Source of the DNA: Pediococcus sp.
GTDB taxonomy: Bacteria; Bacillota; Bacilli; Lactobacillales; Lactobacillaceae
Direction: 5' to 3'
Length of the DNA: 8,664 bases
Assembly: GCA_022712335.1 (NCBI GenBank)
Contig: JALAGR010000026.1
Span: 1 to 8,664, forward strand
Both the position numbers and the translations under genes were made by a program. Shown in pieces: positions 1-7,451 of this stretch; within the stretch, counting starts at the first letter, position 1, and every line of letters starts with the position of its first letter. The notes below the pieces were generated by a model. The model saw nothing but the letters and a program-made list of their open reading frames with translations. It did no database searches and was not told the origin of the DNA.

Positions 1-102
1 ATGGATATTAAGATTAAATGTCAAAACTGTGGGCACATTGTGATGTTGCCACGTCGTGAGTTTGAACAAAAACTCAAAAAAGTGTTTGGACAAGTAAAAT
101 AA
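1..102 (+). CDS. DUF951 family protein (YyzM-like), C-terminal part only
   Basis: The window opens inside this gene. The visible 33 residues hold the C-terminal half of a DUF951 protein: a CxxCG zinc-ribbon-like knuckle (C7, C10, G11) and the basic tail with the RREFEQKLKK pattern typical of the family. Members are about 60-70 residues long, so roughly half is missing upstream. The ATG at base 1 is therefore probably an internal methionine and not the start. No biochemical function is established for the family. It often lies between parB and ychF in Firmicutes, which fits the next gene here. Confidence is high for the family and nil for a specific role. Confidence 0.8.
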   Translation: MDIKIKCQNCGHIVMLPRREFEQKLKKVFGQVK

Positions 103-103
103 C

Positions 104-162
104 AAAAAGAGGAACTGTGATCTGGTAATTTTAAGCTACTGAATCATAAAGCCTCTTTTTTA
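104..162 (+). terminator. possible weak terminator after the DUF951 gene
   Basis: AAAAAGAGG (104-112) is complementary to CCTCTTTTT (152-160), starting directly after the stop codon and ending in a T-run. The 39-base span between the arms contains further short complementary pieces: TGAT 118-121 with ATCA 143-146, and GTA 125-127 with TAC 137-139. These could stack into one long imperfect hairpin. The large loop and A/T-rich stem make termination efficiency uncertain. Confidence 0.45.
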
Positions 163-287
163 ATAAACAAATTTAAAATTAAGTAGACCAATTTAGAAAC
201 TAAGGTATTGTATTCAGAATTTATTTGAAACAAGGGATGAAAGCGCAATTTCAGCGCCAATCTGGTCTGTTAACCACCCCTAATTTT

Positions 288-296
288 TGATAGTAT
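288..296 (+). promoter_or_regulatory. extended -10 promoter for the ychF-DUF1129-guaB operon
   Basis: TGATAGTAT reads as a TGn extended -10 with hexamer TAGTAT (291-296), which matches TATAAT at four positions. A poor -35 candidate, TTAACC (270-275), lies only 15 bases upstream, so the extended element would carry most of the recognition. An overlapping TATATA at 294-299 is an alternative -10 with an 18-base spacer. Transcription would start around 303, giving a leader of about 35 bases that holds the AAGGAAAG ribosome binding site (321-328). Confidence 0.5.
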
Positions 297-338
297 ATAG
301 AGAAGAACACGCAGTTTTGAAAGGAAAGTGGAATTAAA

Positions 339-1445
339 ATGGCATTAACAGCTGGTATTGTTGGACTTCCGAACGTCGGTAAGTCAACGTTATTTAACGC
401 AATCACAAAAGCGGGAGCCGAAATGGCTAATTATCCGTTTGCTACAATCGATCCAAACGTGGGAATGGTAGAAGTACCTGACGATCGTTTAGACCGAATT
501 CAAGAAATTATTCCTGCTAAAAAGATTGTGCACACAACTTTTGAATTTACTGATATCGCGGGAATTGTTAAGGGTGCAAGTAAGGGTGAAGGATTAGGAA
601 ATAAATTCCTTGAAAACATCCGCCAAGTGGACGCCATTGTCCATGTTGTACGTGCCTTTGATGATGACAATATCACGACTGTTTCAGGTAAAGTTGACCC
701 AATCGAAGATATGGAAACTATCAACTTAGAATTGAGTCTCGCTGACTTAGAAAGCGTTGAAAAGCGCATGTCTAAAGTTCAACGTGCTGCTAAAGGACGC
801 GACAAAGATGCAGTTGCCGAATTGGCTGTCCTTGAAAAGCTTCACCCAGTTTTAGAAGCTGGAAAAGCTGCTCGTACCGTAGAATTTGACGAATCTGAAA
901 TGCCAATCGTTAAGAGTCTTTTCCTTCTAACAACGAAGCCTGTACTTTACGTTGCCAACATTGCTGAAGATGATATGGCTGATCCTGAAGCATCTAAGTA
1001 CTTCCAAAAAATTAAAGAATACGTTGCGCAAGAAGATCCTGAAGCTCAAGTTTTGGGTATTTCAGCTGAAACAGAACAAGAAATCGCTGAATTAGAAGAC
1101 GAAGATAAAGCTGATTTTCTTGAAGCAGAAGGTATTACTGAACCAGGTTTAAACCGCCTAATTCAAGCCTCATACAACTTATTAGGTCTTCAAACCTTCT
1201 TTACTGCTGGTGGCAAGGAAACTCGTGCATGGACATTTAAAAAGGGAATGACAGCCCCTCAAACAGCTGGTGTAATTCATTCTGACTTTGAACGTGGATT
1301 TATTCGTGCTGAAACTGTTTCATTTGATGACCTAGATAAGTACGGTAGCATGCAAGGTGCTCGTGAAGCTGGTCGTCTACGTCTTGAAGGTAAAGAATAC
1401 CTTGTTCAAGATGGTGACATCATCGAATTCCGTTTCAACGTCTAA
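339..1445 (+). CDS. ychF: redox-regulated ATPase/GTPase YchF (OLA1/Obg-HAS family)
   Basis: Cytoplasmic P-loop NTPase of the Obg/HAS group; characterised YchF/OLA1 members prefer ATP, bind ribosomes and are linked to stress responses. The 368-residue length is normal. Walker A is GLPNVGKST at residues 9-17. The switch I region has NYPFATIDPN (31-40), and Walker B/G3 is DIAG at 72-75. The usual NKxD specificity motif is replaced by NIAE (207-210), in keeping with the family's relaxed guanine specificity. A coiled-coil insertion spans about 130-195, and a TGS domain closes the protein from about 283, ending in the typical GDIIEFRFNV. The ATG follows AAGGAAAG at 321-328, a slightly long spacing. 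First gene of an apparent operon, 28 bases before the DUF1129 gene. Identification is secure; the physiological role in this organism is not visible. Confidence 0.97.
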   Translation: MALTAGIVGLPNVGKSTLFNAITKAGAEMANYPFATIDPNVGMVEVPDDRLDRIQEIIPAKKIVHTTFEFTDIAGIVKGASKGEGLGNKFLENIRQVDAIVHVVRAFDDDNITTVSGKVDPIEDMETINLELSLADLESVEKRMSKVQRAAKGRDKDAVAELAVLEKLHPVLEAGKAARTVEFDESEMPIVKSLFLLTTKPVLYVANIAEDDMADPEASKYFQKIKEYVAQEDPEAQVLGISAETEQEIAELEDEDKADFLEAEGITEPGLNRLIQASYNLLGLQTFFTAGGKETRAWTFKKGMTAPQTAGVIHSDFERGFIRAETVSFDDLDKYGSMQGAREAGRLRLEGKEYLVQDGDIIEFRFNV

Positions 1446-1473
1446 TACAAAACCAACCGAGGAGCAAAATACT

Positions 1474-2175
1474 ATGACTGAAGAACCACGCAATGAGGGC
1501 AAGCAAAGTACCGTTGCCCACACTGAAAATGAATCTAAAAAACAAGAACTAACTAAGCGTAACGCGGACTTTATGTACCGTTTGCGCAAAGAACTTAAAG
1601 AAAGCAAACTTAACGACGAACAACGTAGCGAAGCTTTGATCGACACTGAAACTCGTCTATTAGAAGCTCAAAAGACTGGTAAAACAGCTAAGCAACTTTT
1701 CGGAACACCTACACAACGTCTTACTGAAATTGTCGAAGGTCCTAAAAAGGCTAAGATTGAAGCTCAAAATAACAACATGTGGATTCGTGCTTTAGATAAC
1801 GGATTGATTTTTGCAGCATTATTTGCAGCAATGTACGCTATTATGATGTTGATCGAACCTAAAGCAATCGCTGCTTCACCTGGTCCTTCAGGAATTTTAG
1901 CAGTTATTTTGACATCAGCAATTGGTGGAATTGGTATGGGTTACATTTACAAAGTCTTAGGATCTGGCCAAAAACGTCCATCTGTATGGAAACAAGCGGC
2001 AATTGTCGTTGTAGCCGTTGTACTATGGATTATTTTCTATACCAGCTTTGGTATGTTACCACCTGTTATCAATCCAACCCTTCCATTCTACGGATACGCA
2101 ATTTTAGCGGTTGCAGCATTCGGCGGACGGTGGTATCTTAGACGAAAGTTTCATATCGTTGGTGGCATATTTTAA
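1474..2175 (+). CDS. DUF1129 family integral membrane protein
   Basis: A 233-residue protein of unknown function. The first ~105 residues are hydrophilic and charged, with a helical stretch rich in Lys/Glu (about 22-75). Four hydrophobic segments follow at about 109-127, 139-161, 174-192 and 203-221, and the protein ends in a basic RRKF tail. This layout and the position between ychF and guaB match the DUF1129 membrane proteins of lactobacilli. An in-frame ATG at 1357 would make a longer protein, but it lies inside ychF with no suitable ribosome binding site. ATG 1474 has GAGGAG at 1459-1464 with 9-base spacing, so I take it as the start. It is 18 bases from guaB and very likely cotranscribed. 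The cytoplasmic N-domain with a four-helix membrane part could suit a scaffold or small transporter-like protein, but nothing in the sequence decides this. Confidence 0.85.
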   Translation: MTEEPRNEGKQSTVAHTENESKKQELTKRNADFMYRLRKELKESKLNDEQRSEALIDTETRLLEAQKTGKTAKQLFGTPTQRLTEIVEGPKKAKIEAQNNNMWIRALDNGLIFAALFAAMYAIMMLIEPKAIAASPGPSGILAVILTSAIGGIGMGYIYKVLGSGQKRPSVWKQAAIVVVAVVLWIIFYTSFGMLPPVINPTLPFYGYAILAVAAFGGRWYLRRKFHIVGGIF

Positions 2176-3339
<1,164 letters not shown>

Positions 3340-3381
3340 TAAGTAAATGTTTAATTTCAAATTGGTCTAGAAAACAATTTT

Positions 3382-3430
3382 AAGAGATAATAGTAAAAGA
3401 TGTGTAATTTTTTGCTATTATCTCTTTTTT
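3382..3430 (+). terminator. strong intrinsic terminator after guaB
   Basis: The left arm at 3382-3398 pairs with the right arm at 3410-3426 over 17 base pairs, including one G-T wobble, around an 11-base loop. The stem core is AGAGATAATAG with CTATTATCTCT. The T-run continues through 3430, with more T's just beyond. Its position 43 bases after the guaB stop fits the end of the ychF-DUF1129-guaB operon. The A-rich left base also allows some function in the opposite direction. Confidence 0.9.
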
Positions 3431-3441
3431 CGTTTTATACT
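3412..3441 (+). promoter_or_regulatory. candidate promoter of the methyltransferase gene, overlapping the guaB terminator
   Basis: TTGCTA (3412-3417) and TATACT (3436-3441) form a -35/-10 pair with an 18-base spacer; the -10 matches TATAAT at five of six positions and the -35 matches TTGACA at four. The -35 lies within the right arm of the guaB terminator. The transcript would start near 3448, leaving a short leader with the GGAGGG ribosome binding site at 3459-3464. Confidence 0.5.
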
Positions 3442-3472
3442 ATAGGTTAATAAGAAACGGAGGGAATGAGTT

Positions 3473-3970
3473 ATGAAACTTTATTATTCTGAGTTCGAAG
3501 CGGCTGGTGCAATGTACTACATTGCGTCGACTGAAAAAGGCTTAGCATTTGTGGGCTCCCCAGATCGTGCAATTGTTGAATTGAAGCAATTTTATCGAGG
3601 GGCAGATTTTGCCGAAGATAATCTATTAAATGTTAAAGCCGCACGCCAGATTAGAGAATATCTTGAAGGTCGACGTGAAGAATTTGATTTACCAGTTGAT
3701 ACAAGTAAAGGAACTCCATTCCAACAGAAAATTTGGAACACTTTAAAAAAGATTCCTTATGGAACAGCAATCGACTATGCTGGACTAGCTAAATTAGCTG
3801 GAGAACCAGAAGCAATCCGGGCAACATCCAACGCCGTAGCACGTAATCCAATTTTGTTTGTACTTCCCTGTCATCGGGTCATCCTTAAAAATGGTGGAAT
3901 TGGTAAATACCGTGCTGGCAGTGAACTAAAAGAAAAATTGTTGAAAATGGAAGGTTTTATTAAAGATTAA
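3473..3970 (+). CDS. ogt: methylated-DNA--[protein]-cysteine S-methyltransferase (O6-alkylguanine repair)
   Basis: Suicidal DNA repair protein that transfers the methyl group from O6-methylguanine in DNA to its own cysteine. At 165 residues it has the usual N-terminal alpha/beta domain (1-75) followed by the conserved DNA-binding/active-site domain. The acceptor motif is PCHRVI with Cys133 (residues 132-137), preceded by Leu where Ile is commoner. KIPYGTAIDYAGLA (93-106) is the family pattern after the first domain. The recognition-helix arginine finger is probably Arg116 in RATSNA, a divergent form of the usual RAVGNA. RNP (124-126) carries the hinge Asn. The start at ATG 3473 is supported by GGAGGG at 3459-3464 with 8-base spacing. 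It is probably a single-gene unit behind the guaB terminator, but I see no convincing terminator in the 84 bases after it, so readthrough into the response regulator gene is possible. No Ada-type zinc domain is fused. Confidence 0.93.
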   Translation: MKLYYSEFEAAGAMYYIASTEKGLAFVGSPDRAIVELKQFYRGADFAEDNLLNVKAARQIREYLEGRREEFDLPVDTSKGTPFQQKIWNTLKKIPYGTAIDYAGLAKLAGEPEAIRATSNAVARNPILFVLPCHRVILKNGGIGKYRAGSELKEKLLKMEGFIKD

Positions 3971-4009
3971 TAAAATCCAGAGGTAGTGACGGGTATTTTT
4001 TCCAAAGTT

Positions 4010-4018
4010 TGCTAGACT
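4010..4018 (+). promoter_or_regulatory. extended -10 promoter for the two-component operon
   Basis: TGCTAGACT is a TGn extended -10 with hexamer TAGACT (4013-4018), matching TATAAT at four positions. There is no good -35 at 16-18 bases; GTGACG at 3986-3991 is too far away. The transcript would start near 4025 and carry the AAAGGGGAG ribosome binding site at 4038-4046, 8 bases before the response regulator ATG. Confidence 0.4.
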
Positions 4019-4054
4019 GATAGAAAAGACAGTAAACAAAGGGGAGATTCGCTG

Positions 4055-4744
4055 ATGAAAATTTTAGTTGTTGATGACGATAAAGAAATTGTTGAACTAT
4101 TAGATATTTATATTAAAAATGAGGGCTACGAACCAGTATCTGCATACAACGGTAAGGAAGCATTATCTAAGTTACGCACCGATCCCGATATCAGTTTGAT
4201 GATTTTAGACATCATGATGCCTGAAATGGACGGAATGCAAGTTGTACGTGAAGTTCGTAAAGATTCCTCTCTACCAATATTGATGTTATCTGCTAAGACT
4301 GATGATATGGATAAAATTAAGGGATTATTGACGGGGGCTGATGACTACGTTGCCAAACCATTTAATCCGCTAGAAGTTATGGCGCGTGTAAAATCACTCT
4401 TACGTCGTAGCGAAAAAGAAATGACAGCTGATGAACCTGAAATCTTAGATATTGGCTCGTTGATTATCAATAGCGATTCACATGAAGTTCGTACTTTAGC
4501 TGGAGAAGCCGTGCAATTGACGGCACTTGAATTCGGGATTTTGTATCTTCTAGCAAGTCATCCCAACCGTGTTTTCTCAGCTGATGAAATTTTTGAACGC
4601 GTATGGCAACAAGAAAGTGTTATTTCAGCTAAAACGGTAATGGTGCACGTTAGTCATTTGCGTGACAAGATTGAAGAGGCTACTGGTGGTGAAAAGGTCA
4701 TTGAAACCGTCTGGGGTGTTGGATATAAAGTTGTTGCGCACTAG
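4055..4744 (+). CDS. OmpR/PhoB-family (VanR-like) response regulator
   Basis: DNA-binding half of a two-component system, 229 residues. The receiver domain (1-117) has the acidic pocket at D7-D9, phosphoacceptor D52 in LDIMMPEMDG, the switch Ser79, Tyr98 in the aromatic switch position and conserved Lys101 in KPF. The C-terminal winged helix (about 131-226) has the family pattern LTALEFGILYLLASHP, recognition helix around SAKTVMVHVSHLRDKI and the closing WGVGYKV wing. All key receiver residues are present, so phosphorylation-dependent activity is expected. Its stop is 12 bases before the kinase start, and the kinase's ribosome binding site overlaps the stop, so the two are cotranscribed and probably translationally coupled. 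The proteins read as VanR/VanS-like in type, but this does not imply vancomycin resistance: no vanHAX-type genes are here. Target genes are unknown; the downstream carboxypeptidase is the obvious candidate. Confidence 0.93.
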   Translation: MKILVVDDDKEIVELLDIYIKNEGYEPVSAYNGKEALSKLRTDPDISLMILDIMMPEMDGMQVVREVRKDSSLPILMLSAKTDDMDKIKGLLTGADDYVAKPFNPLEVMARVKSLLRRSEKEMTADEPEILDIGSLIINSDSHEVRTLAGEAVQLTALEFGILYLLASHPNRVFSADEIFERVWQQESVISAKTVMVHVSHLRDKIEEATGGEKVIETVWGVGYKVVAH

Positions 4745-4756
4745 GAGAGGTTTTAA

Positions 4757-5887
4757 ATGAAGTTAACTGGACGTGAAAAATACGAGTTATTCGGTGAAGG
4801 AGTTATTACAGTAATTCTTTTACTATTACTCAATCTGTCGATTTTTATTCTGATTGATAGTGCACTGAAATCCAATCCAGCACTATCAAACGCCGTTTTT
4901 ATGGTTAAAAATTCAATCACCATTGGTGGCGTACAGATTTGGAGTTATCAAAGAATCTTTGTGGTACTCATGCTTCTAGTTGACGCTGCTGTCCTATATT
5001 GGCGTTTAGAACGTCGCTACAAGCAAATGCAATTACGGCATATTATTGCAGAATTGCATTACATTGCGAACGGTCATTTTGATCATCGAATCCCATTTGA
5101 ACTAGGTGGAGATCATCAGCGTGTGGTGGATAGTGTAAATTCACTTGTTGATAGTGTTATCAGTTCAATGGAAGAAGAACGGGCACTTAAGCAGTCTAAA
5201 GATGATTTGATTACCAATGTCTCTCATGATTTACGGACACCATTGACGTCAATTATTGGTTATTTAAGATTGATTGAAGACCGGCAGTTTAAGAGCGAAG
5301 AAGATATTTTAAAATATACGCACACGGCATATTTAAAATCGCTTCAAATGAAATCGCTGGTAGAAGATCTTTTTGAATATACTAAAGTTAGTCAATCCAA
5401 TCCACATTTAACCATTAATACGATTCACGTGGATTCAATGCTTCAACAGTTGGCAGCTAGTTTTGAGCTGGAAGCTAAACAAAAGAATTTTACGATTACT
5501 TCCAAATGTACCCCTGAAGATTTACAAATTACGGGGGATGCCGAAAAAATTGGACGAGTATTCAATAATTTAATTACCAATGCGCTAAAGTATGGTAATG
5601 GTGGAAAAAATATCTTTTTGAGTGCTCAACAAATCAACGATACGGTTATTTTTGAAGTCGCTAACGATGGTGAACGAGTTCCGGCAGAGGCGCTGGGTAA
5701 GCTTTTTGACCGCTTTTATCGGGTGGAGAGTTCACGGTCTAAAGCGACTGGCGGAACAGGTTTAGGATTGGCTATTGCTCAAAGCATTGTAGAAATGCAT
5801 AATGGTACTATTGAGGCTCATTCAAACGACAAACGAACGAGCTTCGTCATTCAGTTGCCATTACATCAAGTAGTAAGCAAAAGCTAA
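4757..5887 (+). CDS. membrane sensor histidine kinase (VanS-like, HisKA type)
   Basis: Partner kinase of the preceding regulator, 376 residues. Two membrane helices at about 14-36 and 66-83 enclose an external loop of only about 30 residues. A HAMP-like linker follows (about 84-145), then the HisKA dimerisation domain with the phosphorylated His157 in SHDLRTPL. The ATPase domain is complete: N box NLITNALKYG (271-280), G1 box with D304-G305, F box LFDRFYR (316-322) and G2 box GTGLGLA (333-339). The start at ATG 4757 has GGAGAGG at 4744-4750, which begins on the last base of the regulator's stop codon. The tiny external loop suggests it senses a membrane or membrane-proximal cue, or relies on a partner, rather than binding a ligand through a large extracytoplasmic domain; that is inference. 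It is followed by a structured 140-base gap and then a cell-wall carboxypeptidase gene. Confidence 0.94.
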   Translation: MKLTGREKYELFGEGVITVILLLLLNLSIFILIDSALKSNPALSNAVFMVKNSITIGGVQIWSYQRIFVVLMLLVDAAVLYWRLERRYKQMQLRHIIAELHYIANGHFDHRIPFELGGDHQRVVDSVNSLVDSVISSMEEERALKQSKDDLITNVSHDLRTPLTSIIGYLRLIEDRQFKSEEDILKYTHTAYLKSLQMKSLVEDLFEYTKVSQSNPHLTINTIHVDSMLQQLAASFELEAKQKNFTITSKCTPEDLQITGDAEKIGRVFNNLITNALKYGNGGKNIFLSAQQINDTVIFEVANDGERVPAEALGKLFDRFYRVESSRSKATGGTGLGLAIAQSIVEMHNGTIEAHSNDKRTSFVIQLPLHQVVSKS

Positions 5888-5910
5888 TTAATAGAAAATT
5901 TAAAAGATGT

Positions 5911-6050
5911 AAAGACTGTGACAAAAGATTTTGATGGGTGATATCAAATTACACATCAAAAGGCTGTGTTTTAAGATAGTGTCTAGGTTTGAATAAAATC
6001 AACTTAGACGCTGTAGTGAAATCAGACTTCCTTTTGGGACAGTCTTTTTT
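5911..6050 (+). other. 140-base foldable intergenic element: closing stem, two internal hairpins, T-run
   Basis: AAAGACTGT (5911-5919) pairs with ACAGTCTTT (6039-6047), and CAAAAG (5922-5927) with CTTTTG (6031-6036), separated by a 2 x 2 internal loop (GA against GG). Inside are two hairpins. The first is TTTTGATG (5929-5936) with CATCAAAA (5954-5961), extended by GT/AC after one mismatch. The second has left arm 5978-5989 and right arm 6001-6012, 12 pairs including two wobbles, continued by GA/TC across a bulge. The 3' side ends in a run of T's through 6050. It can be read as a multibranched terminator for the two-component operon, as a cis-acting leader for dacA, or as a copy of a dispersed intergenic repeat. 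The GACTGTGACAAAAG-type end resembles repeats I recall from low-GC Gram-positive intergenic regions, but I cannot confirm that here. Confidence 0.7.
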
Positions 6051-6073
6051 ATTCGGATTAGGGAGTTAAAGTT

Positions 6074-7330
6074 ATGAAAAAAATATTTGCCATTGTTGCC
6101 TCATTTTTAATGATGATGGGGAGTTTATCGCCAGTTTTAGCAGCCGAAAATAATCCATCGGTCGTTGAAACAACTGCAAGCAATATTACTGCGAAATCAG
6201 CAATTGCGGTTGACGAAAATACCGGACAAGTTTTGTACAGCAAGGATCCTAATACAGTTCGGCCAATTGCATCGATGTCAAAAGTGATTGCAGCCTATCT
6301 AATCATGAAAAGCGTCAAAGATGGGGATATGACTTGGAACCAAAAAGTGTCCATCAGCAAAAGTTTGGAAACGGTCAGTGCTAACAATGAATTAACCAAT
6401 GTTCCTTTATCAGCTAGTCAAACTTACACAGTACGTAATTTATTAAATGCATCACTGATTTATTCAGCCAATGCAGCAATTTTGGCTTTAGGAAAAGCGC
6501 AAGCGGGAAGTTCGGAAAAATTTGTAGATGAAATGCGGACAACTGTCAAAAACTGGGGCATCAAAGACGCTAAATTATACAATGCAGCGGGGTTACTGGA
6601 AAATCAAGTAGGCGACGAAAAATATCCTGGTACATCAGGCGAAGTTGAAAATGAAATGTCAGCAAAAGACATGGCGGTTGTTGTTACACATGTGCTGAAA
6701 GAATTTCCAGAAATTTTGAACATTACTAAGATTCAAAAATCAACATTTAATACAGGAACTGAAGAACTTGAAATAACTAATCATAATGAATTGCTTAAGG
6801 GTGCTGCCCAATTTGAAGCGAAGTACCAAGTTGATGGACTAAAAACTGGTACATCGGAAAAAGCAGGTGAAGACTTTTCTGCTACTGGTACAGTGAACGG
6901 TCGGCGGGTCATCAGTGTGGTACTTGGTTCTAATGAAAACCAGCGTTTTGCGGATACAAAATTGATTTGGAATGCGCTAATGACAAAACTTACGATTCTA
7001 AATACGACCCTAAAAGGGCAAACATCTGTTAAAATAAACTCGGCGAAAACTGCGAAGGTTAAACTAGAGCTGGCACAGCCACTTAGTTATTGGGTTCCTA
7101 AGGGTCAAGGTGGAGAGCTTCAAGTTAGTGGAGTTAAATTAAATAACAAGAAGCAAAAGGCACCAATCAAGCATTCGAAGATTATCGCAGCTGCTAACGT
7201 AAAAAGTGGCAAAGATCAGTTCCTTGAAACCAATCGTGGAGTGCACGTGTATTTGAAGCCAACTAAAGATGTAGAAAGTGCAAATGTTTTTGTTCAATTT
7301 GCTCGTTATGTATCTAATTTATTTAACTAA
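6074..7330 (+). CDS. dacA: serine-type D-alanyl-D-alanine carboxypeptidase (PBP5/DacA, peptidase family S11)
   Basis: Low-molecular-mass penicillin-binding protein that removes the terminal D-Ala from peptidoglycan pentapeptides outside the membrane, limiting cross-linking. The 418-residue product has a signal peptide (1-23/24: two Lys, hydrophobic core, SPVLA-A cleavage region). The S11 catalytic motifs are all present: SMSK with Ser67 and Lys70, SAN at 131-133, and KTGT at 257-260. A beta-rich C-terminal PBP5-type domain spans about 310-400. The last 17 residues (about 402-418, with FARYVSNLF) could form the amphipathic membrane-anchoring helix known in this family. ATG 6074 is preceded by GGGAG at 6061-6065. 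It lies downstream of a VanRS-like pair and directly after the structured element at 5911-6050, with no evident promoter in between. No clear intrinsic terminator follows the gene before the azlC promoter. Confidence 0.95.
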   Translation: MKKIFAIVASFLMMMGSLSPVLAAENNPSVVETTASNITAKSAIAVDENTGQVLYSKDPNTVRPIASMSKVIAAYLIMKSVKDGDMTWNQKVSISKSLETVSANNELTNVPLSASQTYTVRNLLNASLIYSANAAILALGKAQAGSSEKFVDEMRTTVKNWGIKDAKLYNAAGLLENQVGDEKYPGTSGEVENEMSAKDMAVVVTHVLKEFPEILNITKIQKSTFNTGTEELEITNHNELLKGAAQFEAKYQVDGLKTGTSEKAGEDFSATGTVNGRRVISVVLGSNENQRFADTKLIWNALMTKLTILNTTLKGQTSVKINSAKTAKVKLELAQPLSYWVPKGQGGELQVSGVKLNNKKQKAPIKHSKIIAAANVKSGKDQFLETNRGVHVYLKPTKDVESANVFVQFARYVSNLFN

Positions 7331-7331
7331 T

Positions 7332-7360
7332 TTGACGCGATTTTAACGAGGATATTTAAT
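7332..7360 (+). promoter_or_regulatory. sigma-A-type promoter for azlCD
   Basis: TTGACG (7332-7337) and TTTAAT (7355-7360) are each one base from consensus, with the optimal 17-base spacer. This is the best promoter in the window, and its -35 begins one base after the dacA stop codon. The predicted start near 7367 leaves a leader of about 97 bases before azlC. A second, weaker pair, TTGCAA (7411-7416) and TTATAT (7435-7440), lies closer to the gene. Confidence 0.75.
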
Positions 7361-7451
7361 AGGTTTACTATTAAAATGTTATTTGGCGTGTTAGAATTAA
7401 TTCGTATGCTTTGCAAAAAATTAATGTATGTTTTTTATATCTAGTTTTTTT

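Noticed and set aside
237..290. 17-codon open frame upstream of ychF (ATG 237, stop 288-290)
   Set aside because: The only purine-rich stretch (AAGGG) abuts the ATG with no spacing, and the frame's end overlaps the likely -10 region.
160..338. T-box or riboswitch leader before ychF
   Set aside because: No T-box AGGGTGGNACCGCG sequence, no recognisable riboswitch core and no terminator/antiterminator pair close to the gene.
500..769. Reverse-strand open frame inside ychF
   Set aside because: Shadow of the ychF codon pattern; Ser/Thr-rich translation with no initiation signal. The same applies to the reverse frames at 1377-1646, 2838-3023, 6058-6243 and 7988-8215.
1357..1473. Upstream in-frame extension of the DUF1129 gene from ATG 1357, overlapping ychF
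   Set aside because: It lies inside the conserved ychF C-terminus, has no ribosome binding site, and ATG 1474 has a strong GAGGAG at good spacing.
3971..4009. Terminator between the methyltransferase and response regulator genes
   Set aside because: AAAATCC and GGGTATTTT can pair only with a bulge over a few bases; too weak to call.
4055..5887. Vancomycin-resistance cluster
   Set aside because: The VanR/VanS-like pair is not accompanied by vanH, a D-Ala-D-Lac ligase or vanX; similarity of regulators alone does not support resistance.
5935..5997. Short open frame of about 20 codons inside the structured gap before dacA
   Set aside because: No ribosome binding site, and the bases are better explained by the paired arms of the element.
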